Notes under the pieces: model-generated
What the model saw: the letters and a program-made list of their open reading frames with translations, nothing else
Told to the model about the DNA's origin: nothing
Databases searched by the model: none
Position numbers and translations under genes: made by a program
Part shown: one piece after another, positions 12,659 through 24,825 of the stretch
Layout: each line of letters begins with the position of its first letter
Position numbering within the stretch: the first letter of the stretch is position 1
NCBI GenBank assembly: GCA_030248135.1
Contig: JASANC010001491.1
Location: 1-64,000, forward strand
From: Theristus sp. LFF4_11
Taxonomy: Eukaryota; Nematoda; Chromadorea; Monhysterida; Xyalidae
Direction of reading: 5' to 3'
DNA: 64,000 nt

Positions 12659-15600
12659 AGCCAATCGATCCGGGCGCCTCGCAGGCGGAACGCCTCCGCG
12701 ATCGACTGGCCGCGTGCCGCCAGGGCGTGCAGGAGCTCGACGTGCTCCGGGCGACCCATGAGAAACTGATGCAGGTATAACCTATTTTTTTAAACGTGTC
12801 CCACTGAAATGACGTCATGTGCCGCCAAACATGCGCTTGCCGTTCACAGCAAACTAGAGTTTCCGTTTAGCCGATTTCTTCCCGTAAACAAATGGTGAAT
12901 GTCGAATCAGTCACACCAAACTGACATTTTAGTGCCTGTACTTTGACAAACGGGCGTTTGTAAAGCAAATGACGTCATTTTAGTCCGGATACGTTTGAAT
13001 AAATCCACAATACACGCGTGCTCCGGAGACCGTGCACGCTCGGTGTCATGAACGCAGTGGTGTGTCGCACAAACACACTGGCACATGAAGCCATTCATTC
13101 GTGTCGTGTGTGTGTGTTTTGCTTGTGAACATGCAACATTACGTGTGTTATGAGTATTTTTAAAGGGGCATTCATGAAGCAATACTTAGTGACCGCATCG
13201 CAATGCTTTGACACTGATACTATGCGTCACTAAATACTGTTTCATGAATGCCGCTTGAGGTTGGCAATGGTAATAACAACCATTTTCCAATAAAAAAAAT
13301 CGTTTTTACCTCCGATTCGCAAGAAAAAACCATTTGTTTGCTCATAACGGTTTCGCTGATTGTTGTGTTGATGTTGAATAATTTGACAACCTCGACCTGT
13401 TCTCTCTGATCACAGGACATGCGTTCATACCTCGGCGTTCGCAGCGCCAGCAGCACAGTCTGTGAACAGCATCGACCGGCTAGTCCGTCGACGGTGTCCG
13501 TTCGTTCGTCCGTCTCGCAGCAGGTGAGTTGATTTTCCAAACTGTGCTGTGGTTTAGATTCTATTGGCGATTACTGCCGATTGATTGGTTGCATTTCGAA
13601 TTACGTGCTGGTTCGCGGCAATTACCGGCGTTAGCGGATTATAACGTTCAGCAGATGCATTCATGAATTTTCAGCTGGAATCGCATGATTTTTTTTCGCT
13701 TTTTTTCCTAGGAATGCCAAAATCATCAATGTTTCTAACATTTGTGTTGTTTTTTTTCGTGAACGCAGTTTTTAAGCGTTTACTAGATATGCGCCGCTAA
13801 AAAAAGTTGTTGAATGCGCATTGTAGAAAGTCACAGATGACTGTGTTCGAGTGCAGATGGTTTTCCGATGTTTTTTTTTGCCATCGGCACTGATTTACCA
13901 CAAGGCAGATTATTAGTGTGTTTATTCGTTATTTTTGCGTTTCTTTTGGTCGTGTTATGAAGGCAATTGTTTTTTCCTGACGGCAAATGTACTATCGCGG
14001 CGAGATCGGGGGGGGGGGGGGGGGGGGGAGGGGGAGGGGAGGGGGGGGCCCGGAAAAGAACAAAACAAAATAAAAAAAGAGGGAAAAAATGAGGTTTTCA
14101 GAGTGTATTGGAGAAAAATCTTTCGATTTTTTAAATCGACATTTTTGTTTTTTATTTAATTTTTTTTAAATTTCAATTTTTGTTTAACAATTCTACGTGT
14201 GAGTGACTCAACCCGACCCGACAGCTCTCATGTGAATGACTACAGGATGTTTCAGAAGTAGTGGGTAGGTGTTTGACGCGTTATTTCTCGACTTGTGTTA
14301 ACCCATATTGAATGAAATTTTAGTCAGTTGATCAAGAAAGTTCACCTTAGATTTGTGCAAAATTTAAGAAAAATTCATTAACCTGCCCGCGAATAACATA
14401 GCAAAACACAAAAAAAACGTTGATTTCAGCACGCAACTGGGGGTTTGGCACCGGGTTAAACATTACCTTGTATGCGGCCGAATCGTGTTGCATGAATGAA
14501 TACGAGATCTTTTTTAATCCGATTTGTTTGTTGTAGTTTTTTTATATTTGCCGGTTTTTGGAACGTGGTAGACATTTTTTATGCTAGAGAAGGCGTTTTT
14601 GGCTGTGACGGATAGGTGCAAGCGATGCATTGAGGCTCACTTTGAGCAATTTGATTGAGTTGACACTGTTGCCGTTGTTGTTGATGTTTGCTGTTATCGC
14701 CATACACATTTCGAAGTTTTCTTTTGAATGCTGTCCTTTGTTGACCGGTGGTATCGCGTGATCTGGTATTTTCTGGTCCATTTTTGAAACTTTTGTTTTG
14801 CTCTGTCATTCGTGCGCAGGTGAATAAATTTCTTTGAAATTTAGCACAAATCTTAGTTGAGCCTTCCTGAACAATATTTCATTCAATAGGGTTCAACACA
14901 ACTCGAGAAATAACACGTCAAACACCTACCCACTACTTCTGAAACACCCTGTAGAGACGAACCGAAGGTACCTGGCAAGGCAGGAATGAATGAGAATGAT
15001 GGGTCGTTTCAATCTTCACGCCATAGCTTGGCGACGTAATTTGTTTTGGCAATAAATCTGAAAATGGAATTTGCAGCGCATTTAATTTTCTTGATCTGCG
15101 TGCTTATTATTAAATAAAACAAAAATTGCATTGGTGCTGCTCTGCTAAAAACAGAGCGTGCTAAAAACTGAGCCTAAGCCTAAGCCAGGCCGCGATCGCC
15201 CCAGGCCGCGATCGTCCCAGGCCGCGATCATCCCAGGCCGCGATTGTCCCAGGCCGCGATCATCCCAGGCCGCGATCATCCCAGGCCGCGATCGTCCCAG
15301 GCCGCGATCGTCCAGGCCGCGATCGTTCAGGCCGCGATAGTCCAGGCCGCGATCTTTCAGGCCGCGATACTTCGGCCGCGATGCTTCGGCCGCGATCTAA
15401 TGGGCCGCGATCTAACGCACGCCTTTCCTGACACAATCTACCCTGAATTCTGGTGTGTACTACAAAAACAAATGAGATCAAACTTTTTGACAGTTTTGTG
15501 TGATGTTGCGCAGAGAAAGGTGTGAAATTAGGTCTGCAATCGTGAGAGAGATTCCATGAGAATATGTGAAAACTGCAGAAAGTGTGAAAACTTGTGGCGG

Positions 15601-18600
15601 ATTTTTCGCACCTCGACATGTCGGGTCAACGGTGTTGTAATTATTGTTAAACTGTCCGTTTCTTTATAAACTGAACTGCGTGAAATTTCAGCGTTTCTGT
15701 GCTGTAACGTTCGTGTTTGAAATCTGACAGCTGCCTGCTCAGATCTGCAATGGTCAAAAATTCTTGGAATGACTGTTACTACAGTTCGTGTTTGGAATAG
15801 TTTTCGTTAGTTTTACAAAATTTTCAACGCGACCGTATGAATGAGACCGTATGGAATTTTACACGATCATACAGATTGGTGTGGTTTGTTCAGTTGTGCT
15901 GCAAGATTTGCATTGCCTTTCGGGTGGTTGGTTTTATTTCGTTGGGAGTGCCCGCGCAACTTCTGGGGAACTGATGCACCAGGATGAAATGTAGGATACG
16001 CGTGGATTAAAGGGCAGACAGGAAGAGCAAAAAAGTTGAAAGTCACGTCTGTATGGAGTTGGATCGGGGATAGTAAAATGCACAAATGCGGTAAAGTGGC
16101 AGGGTACAATTTGAATTTGATCACATGGATTTGAAAAAATATACAGGGTAGGGTGGTTTTGTGTGCGATAAGCTGATTGGCTGATTGAGGAGCCAGTGAT
16201 CAGGCAGCACATTTGGAGTGGGAAAAATAGCAGATTTAGTTTTCCGAGACTTCTACTCTTCAGACCCGCGTATCACATCACACTTCAACGTTGTTCCAGT
16301 TTTAAATCAAAAACTGATCTCTCCGACTTGAAACGTTCAATGATACTTTTATTTTGGTCCCGAGGCGCAATGCGCGCATAGACAGGTAAACAGTTTCATG
16401 CATGCCGCGCGAATTCAAAATTGGCAAAGTGATCCGAGTCCCCTGAATAGGGCCGAGTCACTTGTGCTGTTTTGAATTGTCACATAAAGATGAAAACTAG
16501 TTTCCTTTCTTTGTCTGCGCACGCATTCAGTCGCAGTTTTATCAAAATTGCAATAATCTCCAACTCAATTTTATCCACCTTTTTGTTATAGTGGACGGAT
16601 CAAACGGTGACCAGTGGCGGAATTGCGACACCTCTGCCGCCGAAGTTCCTAGCGGCCACTTCAAACTCGACCATCGAATCCGATTACTCGCCGGTGTCCG
16701 TGGTGAGCCGCTTCACCGTCGATCATCATCAACATCAACCACATCAACACCACAATCAACAGCAGCAGCACCAACATCAAGCGACCGCCTCCTGGCTGCT
16801 GCTGCCGAGTCAGCGATCGTCGTTGAGCGTCGACTCCGGCTGCGGACTGAGTCTGGTCAGTGTGGAGCGCAAATGTTCACGAGACGAAACGTCGCTCGCG
16901 TCGGCGTCACTCAGCGACAAGCAGCCGACGGCGCACGCACAGACGTTGCTGGTTCGGCGGTTGCGTTTTGTCTGTTTGCGGTTTGCGACAGGGTTTTTTC
17001 GGTGTCTTTTCTGACATCGAAATCAAAATTTTTCGGTGTCATCCAAGAATTCCTGGTTGGCATAATTGTGCAGCATAATGCAGAAGGCTTACACTGGGTG
17101 CTGAAGTTGTGCACAGCGTTTTACTGTTGCACATTGTGCCTGTGTTCTGTTGGTGAATATTGCATCGTTGAAGATTTCACGCTTTCTATGCCATATGGTA
17201 TGCAATTCGCTGATTGGTTGCTGACCACGTGCATGCATGCGTGCTGTGGAGACGGATGTTTTCCTGAACAGACTGCATGCGTCACGAGTGGTGTGTGTGT
17301 GTTGTTGTTGTTGGGGATTTTAGGCGATTTTTTTGCCAGTGCTAACCCTGAAAAGCGTACAGAACGCCGCCGAGTGGGACGCCCAGCCCATCGAGTTTTC
17401 TCTGTCATTAAGTGCTTATACACTCCTCGGTGGGGCTCGATCCCTGAACGCACACACAAGAGTCGACCGCGCTACCACCAGGCCACCCACGAGAGGTGTG
17501 TGGTGTGAAGCAATCAATCAACCAATTGCATGCGATGTAGAAATAGAGATTGTTTCTACAGTCTAACTCAATAACATATCCAACTAGCTGATTGGTTGAC
17601 ACATTCTGTGCTCGAATTGCTGCTAATTGCGGGCGGTCGTCTTGTATAGCAATGCATGCATTGCGAGATCACCAACCAATCGGCTAGTTGGATTTGTTAT
17701 TGAGTTCGACTGTAGCTGCATGCGATATAGAAATCGAGACTGTATCTAATATCTTTTATTTTGGTCCCGCGTCTCAATGCGCGCATAGATGGTTAAGCAG
17801 TCTCATGCACGACGCGGGAATTCAAAATTGGCAAAAGGATCCGAGTCCCCTACATAAGGCCGAGTCACTTAGGCAACTTTGAATTGCCACATAAAGATTG
17901 AAACTAGTTTCCTTTTACGTCCACAACCGCATTGAGTCGCAGGTCTTAAAGAAAAGATATACCGTATTACCTCTATTAAACCCCCCCCAAAATTAAACCC
18001 GCCCCCCCAAAATAAACCCCCACCCCCTCGACAAGTTTCCAAATAATCCCTCCCCAAAAATAATCCCCCATGGGGGATTATTGAAACCTGTTTGAAACAC
18101 ATACCCAGCGAATTCAGTGGCTGGTTGCAGTGAAAATGATGAAATTGTGCTACCAAAGGCCCCAAATGGATGAGTTAATGGTAATTTCATTACAAAAGGC
18201 TGTTGTAAAAGGAAATTTCTATGTAGAGTAGAAGTTTCTGCGACTTCCTTCCTGCCATGAAAGGTATTTTTGCCATTTTGCCCACTCCTAAAAATGGTTT
18301 CCAAATAACCCCCCCCAAAAATAAAGCCCCCCCCCCCAAAAATAAACCCCCACCCCCAGAAGTCGCTGAAGAAATAAACCCCCATGGGGGTTTATTAGAG
18401 GTAATACGGTACATGATGACATTCGTGGTCAGGCGCACGCTGTCAGCAGCCTCGGCATTCCATCGGACGTCGCGTCGCAAGTGAGCAGTCGCTCCACTCG
18501 CTCGTCGCTGGCGTTGCCGTCCGACCTAGTGGACGGCCAGCCAATCAGCGCGCAGCACTCGATTAGTGACGTGTCAACCGGCGAACACGACTGCGCGCTG

Positions 18601-20246
18601 AAAGCGGCTAGCCGCGACGACAATAATGGTGACGTTGCTGATACTATACGAGATAATAATTCAATTTCGTCCATATTTTATCTTTTTTGTTGGTCGGAAA
18701 GGTTTCACACACAGTGGTGCTACTGGTGCGTCTGTGTAGTGTAGTGGAGTGAGCATTCAGTTCTATCTAACGATATCTTTGTTTTCTGTTTTTTTAGAAA
18801 ACCTACCCAGTGCGGTTCTGTTTCGCGCAATACCTGCTGTTGTTGTGGCCCCTGATTCGCCCCCATTGATTCGAAGACGTGCCCCCGTGCAGGCAACCTC
18901 AAATTTTGCCCCTCGTACGTTCAACACTTTGAGACAGGTTTGTATAGTATTTTTGTTTGATGTTGCATTCAATCGATCAACGCATGAGAATCCATTAGTT
19001 TGTTAGGACATTAGCGGATTTTGTTGTGTTTTTGAATTGAACTGTGCTGATTGGCCGTTGATGGCACGTTGCACTGCTGGCTGGGAGCTTCACATGAGAA
19101 TAAATGTCGTTTCGATTGTTTCAGTTGCGATCAATCGATCAGTATGCTTGATGTTCAAATGCCAGACGGCAAACGTAGCACATATATTACAGTTGTAACC
19201 GTACAATATGGTGTAGCTTCAAAACGATGCCCATCACAAAAAATCACCGAAATTTCGCTCCACGAATCCAGCCTTGGTGAATCAATGAGTATCCACCGTT
19301 CCACTCCCACCAGCCACCACACTTTTTCCAGCGTCAAAGCGATATTCCTCAAAAATGCATTTCAGGATTCAAGATTTATTTTAATACGCAGCACCTTTAA
19401 CAAAAACACAATGATAAAGCAGTAATAACGTTTCCACCGATAATCTCGTGCCCTCCAGTGCTCTCTCAATATGCCTATTTTCCAGACGCACCCATCCGCA
19501 TCCGCATGCACCCCCCAGTCGCACGCGGCGACGCTGCCGTGTCGTCGCCGGATCGACCAGCACCACCAACGGACGAACGCCCGTCTGACGTGGGAGGACG
19601 TGAAACGACAGCTGAACGCTGCGTTCGGTGGCACGCAGACGCACGGCGGCGATCACGCTCACGGTCACGCGCACGGGGTGGCGCCGGCCACTGCTGCTGC
19701 TGCCCCGCCCACTTTGATGGGACCGTGTCACGCGAAGCCGATGCTGGCGCAATCGCAGACGCTCCGGTGAGAGTGGCCGGCTAGGAGAGTTTTTTGTCGG
19801 GGGTTGTTGAGCGTTCCAACTGTTTCGTGTCATTTTCACAAATATTTGTTGATTTGTGTGGTGATTTTTTATATATTTTCTAAAACAACAAAACAAACTT
19901 TCTAAAACACTTTTCAAATCAAAACCAGTTTTTTGTTATCCTGCATAGAACGACCACATCAAGCAGTTCCTCCGCCGGCGCTCATCCGTCGACTGATTCA
20001 GCAGCCAGTAGCAGCAGCCGACCACTGTCGACCGCCGTGAATCGGTCCGGCTCGAACGTGTCCACGTGCACGACCGCCACCGCCACAACCACCGCCACTT
20101 GCACGATCTCGTCGCGCGTGCAGCGCTCGCACAGCAGTCGGAGCACATCGACGAACGACTCCAACCAGACGACGCCGTCGTCGACGCCGCGCACGCCGCG
20201 TCGCATCAAGAACACGAAACACTGGTTCGAGTCGGAGAATCTGTGA
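12659..20246 (+). CDS. Ser/Thr-rich protein with N-proximal coiled coil, family not recognised (5' partial)
   Basis: Seven exons with consistent phases: 12659-12774, 13416-13523, 16592-16951, 18433-18628, 18798-18937, 19486-19766 and 19949-20246 (stop TGA). They encode 498 visible residues; the first exon needs one more base from an upstream exon not found. Residues about 5-38 form a charged amphipathic helix (ERLRDRLAACRQGVQELDVL). Then come long Ser/Thr/Ala/Pro-rich stretches, a His/Gln-rich tract at about 118-137, a short structured-looking piece TWEDVKRQLNAAF, an Ala/His-rich tract, and the C-terminus PRTPRRIKNTKHWFESENL. The low-complexity body and short helices suggest a scaffold or cytoskeletal adaptor, but no domain is recognised and no function is assigned. 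Introns carry several MITEs and a SINE-like copy, one MITE beginning inside the donor of exon 1. Confidence 0.75.
12776..13012 (-). mobile_element. MITE-B copy 1 (CRE-bearing), inserted in a splice donor
   Basis: A 237-bp element flanked by TA. It has inverted ends near AAACGTGTCC and two TGACGTCA palindromes. Its left TA is the TA of the donor GTA following the exon that ends at 12774, so the intron now begins with G followed by the element. Orientation is given relative to the copies at 32608 and 62613. Confidence 0.9.
13163..13257. mobile_element. MITE-C copy 1 (about 95 bp, palindromic)
   Basis: The ends GCATTCATGAAGCA and TGTTTCATGAATGC are inverted, with TTAGTGAC / GTCACTAA inside, so nearly the whole element can fold on itself. 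Related copies lie at 47356, 47874 and 54547. Confidence 0.8.
14009..14050 (+). repeat. Poly-G / GGGGA tract
   Basis: A run of about 20 G followed by GGGGA-type repeats lies in an intron of the Ser/Thr-rich gene. It is low complexity with quadruplex-forming potential; the exact length is likely unreliable in an assembly. Confidence 0.7.
14241..14953. mobile_element. Non-autonomous TA-inserting element with about 120-bp inverted repeats
   Basis: Left end TA-CAGGATGTTTCAGAAG and right end (opposite strand) TA-CAGGGTGTTTCAGAAG. Similarity continues inward for about 120 bases (GTGGGTAGGTGTTTGACG, GTTATTTCTCGA). TA on both sides and CAGGGTGTTTC ends fit the Tc1/mariner group. The 713-bp interior holds no recognisable transposase. 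Confidence 0.85.
15168..15412 (+). repeat. CpG-rich minisatellite (unit about 16 bp, about 15 units)
   Basis: Tandem CAGGCCGCGATCGTCC units, with spacer variants CATCC and CGTTC and degenerate last units TTCGGCCGCGATG. The array is preceded at about 15171-15185 by GCCTAAGCCTAAGCC, which matches the complement of the nematode telomeric repeat TTAGGC. It lies in an intron; the frames through it are repeat translations, not exons. Confidence 0.85.
16340..16540 (-). mobile_element. MITE-D copy 2
   Basis: Inverted relative to copy 1. It shares TTTTATTTTGGTCCCG, AATGCGCGCATAGA, GAATTCAAAATTGGCAAA and GCCGAGTCACTT with the copy at 17745-17945. It ends just upstream of the exon starting at 16592. 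Confidence 0.65.
17297..17497 (-). mobile_element. tRNA-derived SINE-like copy 1
   Basis: Read on the minus strand, it starts with a tRNA-like head: an A-box-like GTGGTAGCGCGGTCGACT at 17461-17478 and a B-box-like GGGATCGAGCCCC at about 17432-17444. A non-tRNA body follows, then a short (AAC)n tail at about 17298-17315. The A-to-B spacing is several bases shorter than in a real tRNA, so it is not a functional tRNA gene. Body sequence is shared with 60165-60310 and 63255-63455. Confidence 0.75.
17745..17945 (-). mobile_element. MITE-D copy 3
   Basis: Same orientation and sequence type as the copy at 16340-16540. Its right end nearly touches MITE-A copy 2 starting at 17960. Confidence 0.65.
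17960..18411. mobile_element. MITE-A copy 2
   Basis: A 452-bp element flanked by TA, with ends CCGTATTACCTCTA / TAGAGGTAATACGG. It differs from copy 1 in the C-run regions but shares the central non-C-rich section. Its right end lies 21 bases before the acceptor of the exon starting at 18433, so it makes up most of the 3' end of that intron. Confidence 0.92.
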
Positions 20247-20573
20247 TTCAGGGGATTTGCGATTTGGTACTGATTGATTGACTGGTGGATTGTTGAGTGG
20301 TTGCTTGGTTGAATGGTTGATTGATTGTGTGGTTGCTTGGCTGGTTGGTTGATTGATTGATTTTCAATTGTTCAGCTGAGGAATGTTACTCAATGATTTT
20401 GTTCCAACCTGCGTGATATGTTCCGGTTGAAAATATTGGAAAAAATCTTGAATAACCGTTCTCAGTGTGTGTACTTGGTTTTTAGTGGGATTTTTCTTAT
20501 TGTTTTTGTGACGTCTTTGTCTGATGCTGCAATGAACACACCACGATGTGATTATAATTGGCTGCTGCAGTCG

Positions 20574-21480
20574 GGCTCGTGTACTATTCCGGCCCGCGAA
20601 ATTCCGGCCCGAAGAATTCCGGCCCGCTCATTCCGGCCCGAAGAATTCCGGCCTGAAGAATTCCGGCCCGAAGAATTCCGGCCCGAAGAATTCCGGCCCG
20701 AAGAATTCCGGCCCGGAGAATTCCGGCCCGACGAATTTTCGCCAGCACGAATAATATTAAACCATGGAGTGATTTTTGGTAATCAAATATCGATTGGTAA
20801 TAAATATTCACAATCACAACGTGAATAAATAAATTCATACAGATAGTTTGAAGATTTGTTAGCCGTGCAGAATAATACCTTGGGCTTGTATTTTTGTTCT
20901 AGCAAGTTCAACATAATGACTTGTGTTTCTGCATTAGTGCTCCCCCCTCGAAATTTGCTTAACACCCACCCATCGAAATTTGCCTAAAAAGACATTTTTT
21001 GAAGCACCGAAAAAAGTCACGCTTGAAATAACGAAAATGCAAACCAGCCACTAGCCAGCATGATCACGCAGATCAAATAGTGCAGAAATGATACAAAACA
21101 GCACAAACAAAAATCAGTTAATTAGCGATGGTTCACAAATCCTGGTTCTCGTGATTAAAGAAAGTCTTTTTTATATATTATTTTGAAAAAGGTTCCTCTT
21201 TTCAAAAAATCAACTAACAACATCAATTAAAGTCAATTTCCAAACATGTTTGAAAATACACTGTAGCATGTGAAAATCGATATTTGATTACCAAAAATCA
21301 CTTCGTGGTTTAATATTGTTCGTGCTGGCGAAAATTCTTCGGGCCGGAATTCTCCGGGCCGGAATTCTTCGGGCCGGAATTCTCCGGGCCGGAATTCTTC
21401 GGGCCGGAATTCTTCGGGCCGGAATGAGCGGGCCGGAACTCTTCAGGCCGGAATTAGCGGGCCGGAATTGTACCCCCCCC
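20574..21480. mobile_element. Foldback-type element with minisatellite arms and 9-bp target duplication
   Basis: Two inverted arms of about 200-220 bp (20574-20795 and 21275-21480) share tandem 15-bp units AATTCCGGCCCGAAG, then a unique segment around TTTTCGCCAGCACGAA and TGGTAATCAAATATCGAT. About 480 bp of AT-rich loop separates them. The perfect 9-bp direct repeat CTGCAGTCG flanks the element at 20565-20573 and 21481-21489. Long arms built of tandem repeats and a 9-bp duplication are what defines foldback elements. No transposase is inside. Confidence 0.88.
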
Positions 21481-21489
21481 CTGCAGTCG

Positions 21490-24400
21490 ATGCTCGATCG
21501 CTGATTGGCCGTGCAAATGCGATCAAGCTAATCAGCCGTTCAGGGTGCCACTGGTGTGTTTTACTGTGGCTTGATAAAGTAAAACTTCACCTTTTCTAAT
21601 CAACCAAATTGTAGAATGGTTCTCTGCATAAACCAAGAACTTTTGTATTAGGTGGCAAATTTGAGTTTTTTTTAAATATCAGAGCACCTGCTCTGCCACT
21701 TTATTCACTTCTCGTCTGGAATGCAGACATGTCTTATATGTTTTCTATTGTGTCCTGCAAGAATTGCTTTTGTTAAAGTTGGTTTCTTTGACAGAAAATT
21801 GCGTTCAATATCCGCTTATTAAGCATAAAAGTGTGATGTCTTTGTGTCGCATGGACTTTCTAAGCGAACTGATTTCTGAGTCGACAGGAGATACATGTAA
21901 CAAAACTTTTTTTGTTTTTTTACGTTAAAAAATCACGTTTTTATGACCTGATTTGCGTTTGCACAGACAGCAGCACAATTGAAGTCAAGTGACAAGAAAG
22001 CGTGATAGAAGAAAATCAACGGAAATATTATCTGAAACCACTCATCATTATATTGATTGATCTTGAAAAACACATGCATGCGAAAATAAGAAAAAATCTC
22101 CGAAAACTTCCGTAAAACAGTGCATGTCAAGTGCCTGACGAAGAACAAAAAAAGTGCCTTACATCAGGTCTCTATTATTTTTTCCGTTTCACAACGGAAT
22201 TCATTTTGATAAAGACCGGTTATTGTGTAGATGCACGCGACAATGCGGTAAACGAGAAAAAACGGGTTTGATAGGTCAATCTTGCAAAGCGTCATGAAAC
22301 TATTCAATTATTAGTTCGGAAAAGACGGAAGTGCGTTGTTTCGGGTGGTAGTTTGTCATTTTTTATTGGTGAATACGAACGTCAAAGTTCGAATACGGAA
22401 ATGCTCTTAACGGTTGTACGATTAATCTCTGTTGTAAAACAGACCATTGTTTCAAGTTCCAAAAACACGTGCGTCTATCAGTTCATGATGAACATTTCTT
22501 CTTTGATTGCTTTGCATTATATCCTTAGTTTTTCTCTGATTCTGATAAAACCACAATCTTGGGTAATATTGTTTTTGTTATTGAAACTTTTTGGTTGAAA
22601 CGGTTGAACTAATTAATTTTTCAAAACAACATAAATTCACTTTCTGATTGGCTATCTCTCAAATCGCTTCACCCCCGCACTAAAGGATTACTAGTAGTAG
22701 CCAATCATACGAACGTTACATTAATTGTGCACATTTTTTGCGTCGTTTTATGCAACTCAGATATCATCATTTTTTTACATTCTGCCACTGAATGTGTGTG
22801 TGCAAACGTAGAAAGGAAAACTATCAGATAGTTTCAATCTGTATGTGGCAATTCAAAACAGCCTAAGTGACTTGGCCCTATTCAGGGAACTCGGATCACC
22901 TTTGTCAATTTTGAATTCCCGCGTCTTGCATGAAACTGTTTACGCGCGCATTGAGTCTCGTGACCAAAATAAAAGATTCAGATTTACTTTGAGTTTACGT
23001 TCACCACCGCATGCCGTCTCCCGTGTCGCTATTTGTAAAGCCAAAGGAAACACAGTCAGCCGCATATAATAAGGCTTCTTTCATGCTAGCATTCGAGCTA
23101 AACGCAATTAGCTGCTGTTTTAACGTGTAGCTTTAATGTTTGAAAGTTATACATGCAAGGGTATATCTCTTTCCCATTGATAACCGTGTGTTTTTATGAA
23201 AATTTTCAGGGAAAAAGTGTGAAATTTCACAATGGAGTGAAACAAAAAAACGTCACCAAGTGCAGTTCTATCATTGCTCACATCTGTTCAAACAAAGCTT
23301 TGACATTATGCTTTCACTTCGGTTAACTGCTTCCTATATCTATGGGGTCCCACTCCCGGAATAGGAAATACGAATATTGCAATAAAAAATATTTTAATGC
23401 AACTCTCCATTGACTTCCATTTCATGAAACTGTGATGCATTGTGGAATAAAAATTCAGTCGGTCTGGTCCTTTTTGTCAAAATTTTCCACGTCTGCAGCT
23501 TTTTATTCTGCGGATTTTGAAATTCGAATTAATGTTTTCACAACTTTTTAACGCAAAAACACATTCATGTTGAAATGTTTTTTCAACTGAATTATGAATG
23601 CCAGTTGTTGAAAGTTGAGCTTTTTATTGTCCAAAATTACCGGTTAACCAAAAAAAGAAAACAAGCTTTTAGTATTTATGGAGTCCCATATCACATCGCC
23701 TTTCTGTTTGGGTGCATAGAGTGTTCTCTTGTAGCTTAGTAACCGCGTTTGAATCTGTTCTTTGGTGTTTTGATAGGTTCATTCACGCGGTAATCTTTCG
23801 CATGTGTAATGTTTCAGTGAAGCTTTCAAAAACTGCTGATTATATTTCGTCACTTCACAATCTTTCGTCACAACAATTCAACGGTACAAATCATACCGTT
23901 CAGCCACAGCCCTACGCTAACCAAAGCTTTTGCCTGTTCTTCAAGCCACAAAACAGCCTAGCAATTGTCCAATTAAACTTTTCAAAACGTTCGCTGTTTC
24001 ACATTGGAGTGTTGGTTTTTATACATGTTAGCTAAACATTTTTTATGCACAGGTTTGACGTTTATAAATCATTTTCCCCAAAATTTCACAAAAACATTTG
24101 ATCGTTTACAAAAAAACGTTACTTTTCACCACTAGGTATTTTGTTTAGTGTTTAGCCGATAACATGTTGAAAAGCCAAAAAACCCTTTGTACATTTACAC
24201 TGTGCTCCAAAATACCTTTGGTACTGAAATAAAAAAAGTTTATACAACAAAACACCCATACACTGCCGAAAGCGTTTCTCCATCCACGCCGTACTTGGAT
24301 GAGTAAGCTGATACTGTCATGATTTCATTGTATAAACGGCCATGTAGTTTTGCGCGAATTTTTAGTTTCATTCGGTTATTGAATACGTTTTGGCACAATA

Positions 24401-24825
24401 AATCAAGTTTTTGGTAATAGCTTGTACATGTTTTCATGTTGTATCCTATGAATTTGCCGTTTTCTTTTCGCTGATTTATCCGCTGTTCCAGCAATTCCAA
24501 AGAGCCCATACGTCGTGTCGTGATGTTTTATGTCCGTCTAGTGCTTGGCGCAGCATCTTCATTGTTACTTTTAATAGCGTCAGCACTGCAAAATGTTAAC
24601 TGAAGAAAGTTAACCAAACCAAACCTGCACGTTGAAGCTTGCTTTGTCTGCTGTTCCGGAATGACGCTTTGTTGATGAATTACGCAAGAAAAAAATCGGT
24701 ATGGAAGGCCGATTATTGCGACGACAGCCATGCGTCGAATCAATAATGTTATTGTGTCGAAAACAAATCTGAACTAAACTAACTGAAACTTATCCGTGGA
24801 AAACAGGACACCGCTATATTTTAAA
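21490..24825. other. Gene-free stretch before the mucin gene
   Basis: AT-rich with no supported exon, apart from MITE-D copy 4. On the minus strand at 24743-24528 a short frame begins with a hydrophobic segment (MAVVAIIGLPYRFFSCVI) that could be a signal peptide, with possible splice sites downstream, but no complete frame could be built and no family is recognisable. Confidence 0.4.
22795..22990 (+). mobile_element. MITE-D copy 4
   Basis: Same orientation as copy 1; shares GCAAACGTAGAAAGGA, GCCTAAGTGACTTGG and CGCGCATTGAGTCTCG. It lies in the gene-free stretch before the mucin gene. Confidence 0.65.

Noticed and set aside
15158..15619. Overlapping open frames with RPRSSQAAI-type repeats on both strands
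   Set aside because: They are translations of the CpG-rich minisatellite; no splice sites or unique flanking coding sequence.
17431..17497. tRNA gene on the minus strand
   Set aside because: A- and B-box-like motifs are present, but their spacing is too short, no acceptor stem or cloverleaf forms, and the same sequence recurs with a common non-tRNA body and AAC tail. It is a SINE head.
16591..17508. 305-codon plus-strand frame
   Set aside because: It covers the exon 16592-16951 in a different frame and then runs through intron and a SINE-like copy. The chosen frame joins its neighbours in phase and the other does not.
20418..20828. 136-codon frame with repeated FRPEE units
   Set aside because: It translates one arm of the foldback element, and the other arm gives the mirror image. 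The frame shows no conserved start or domain.
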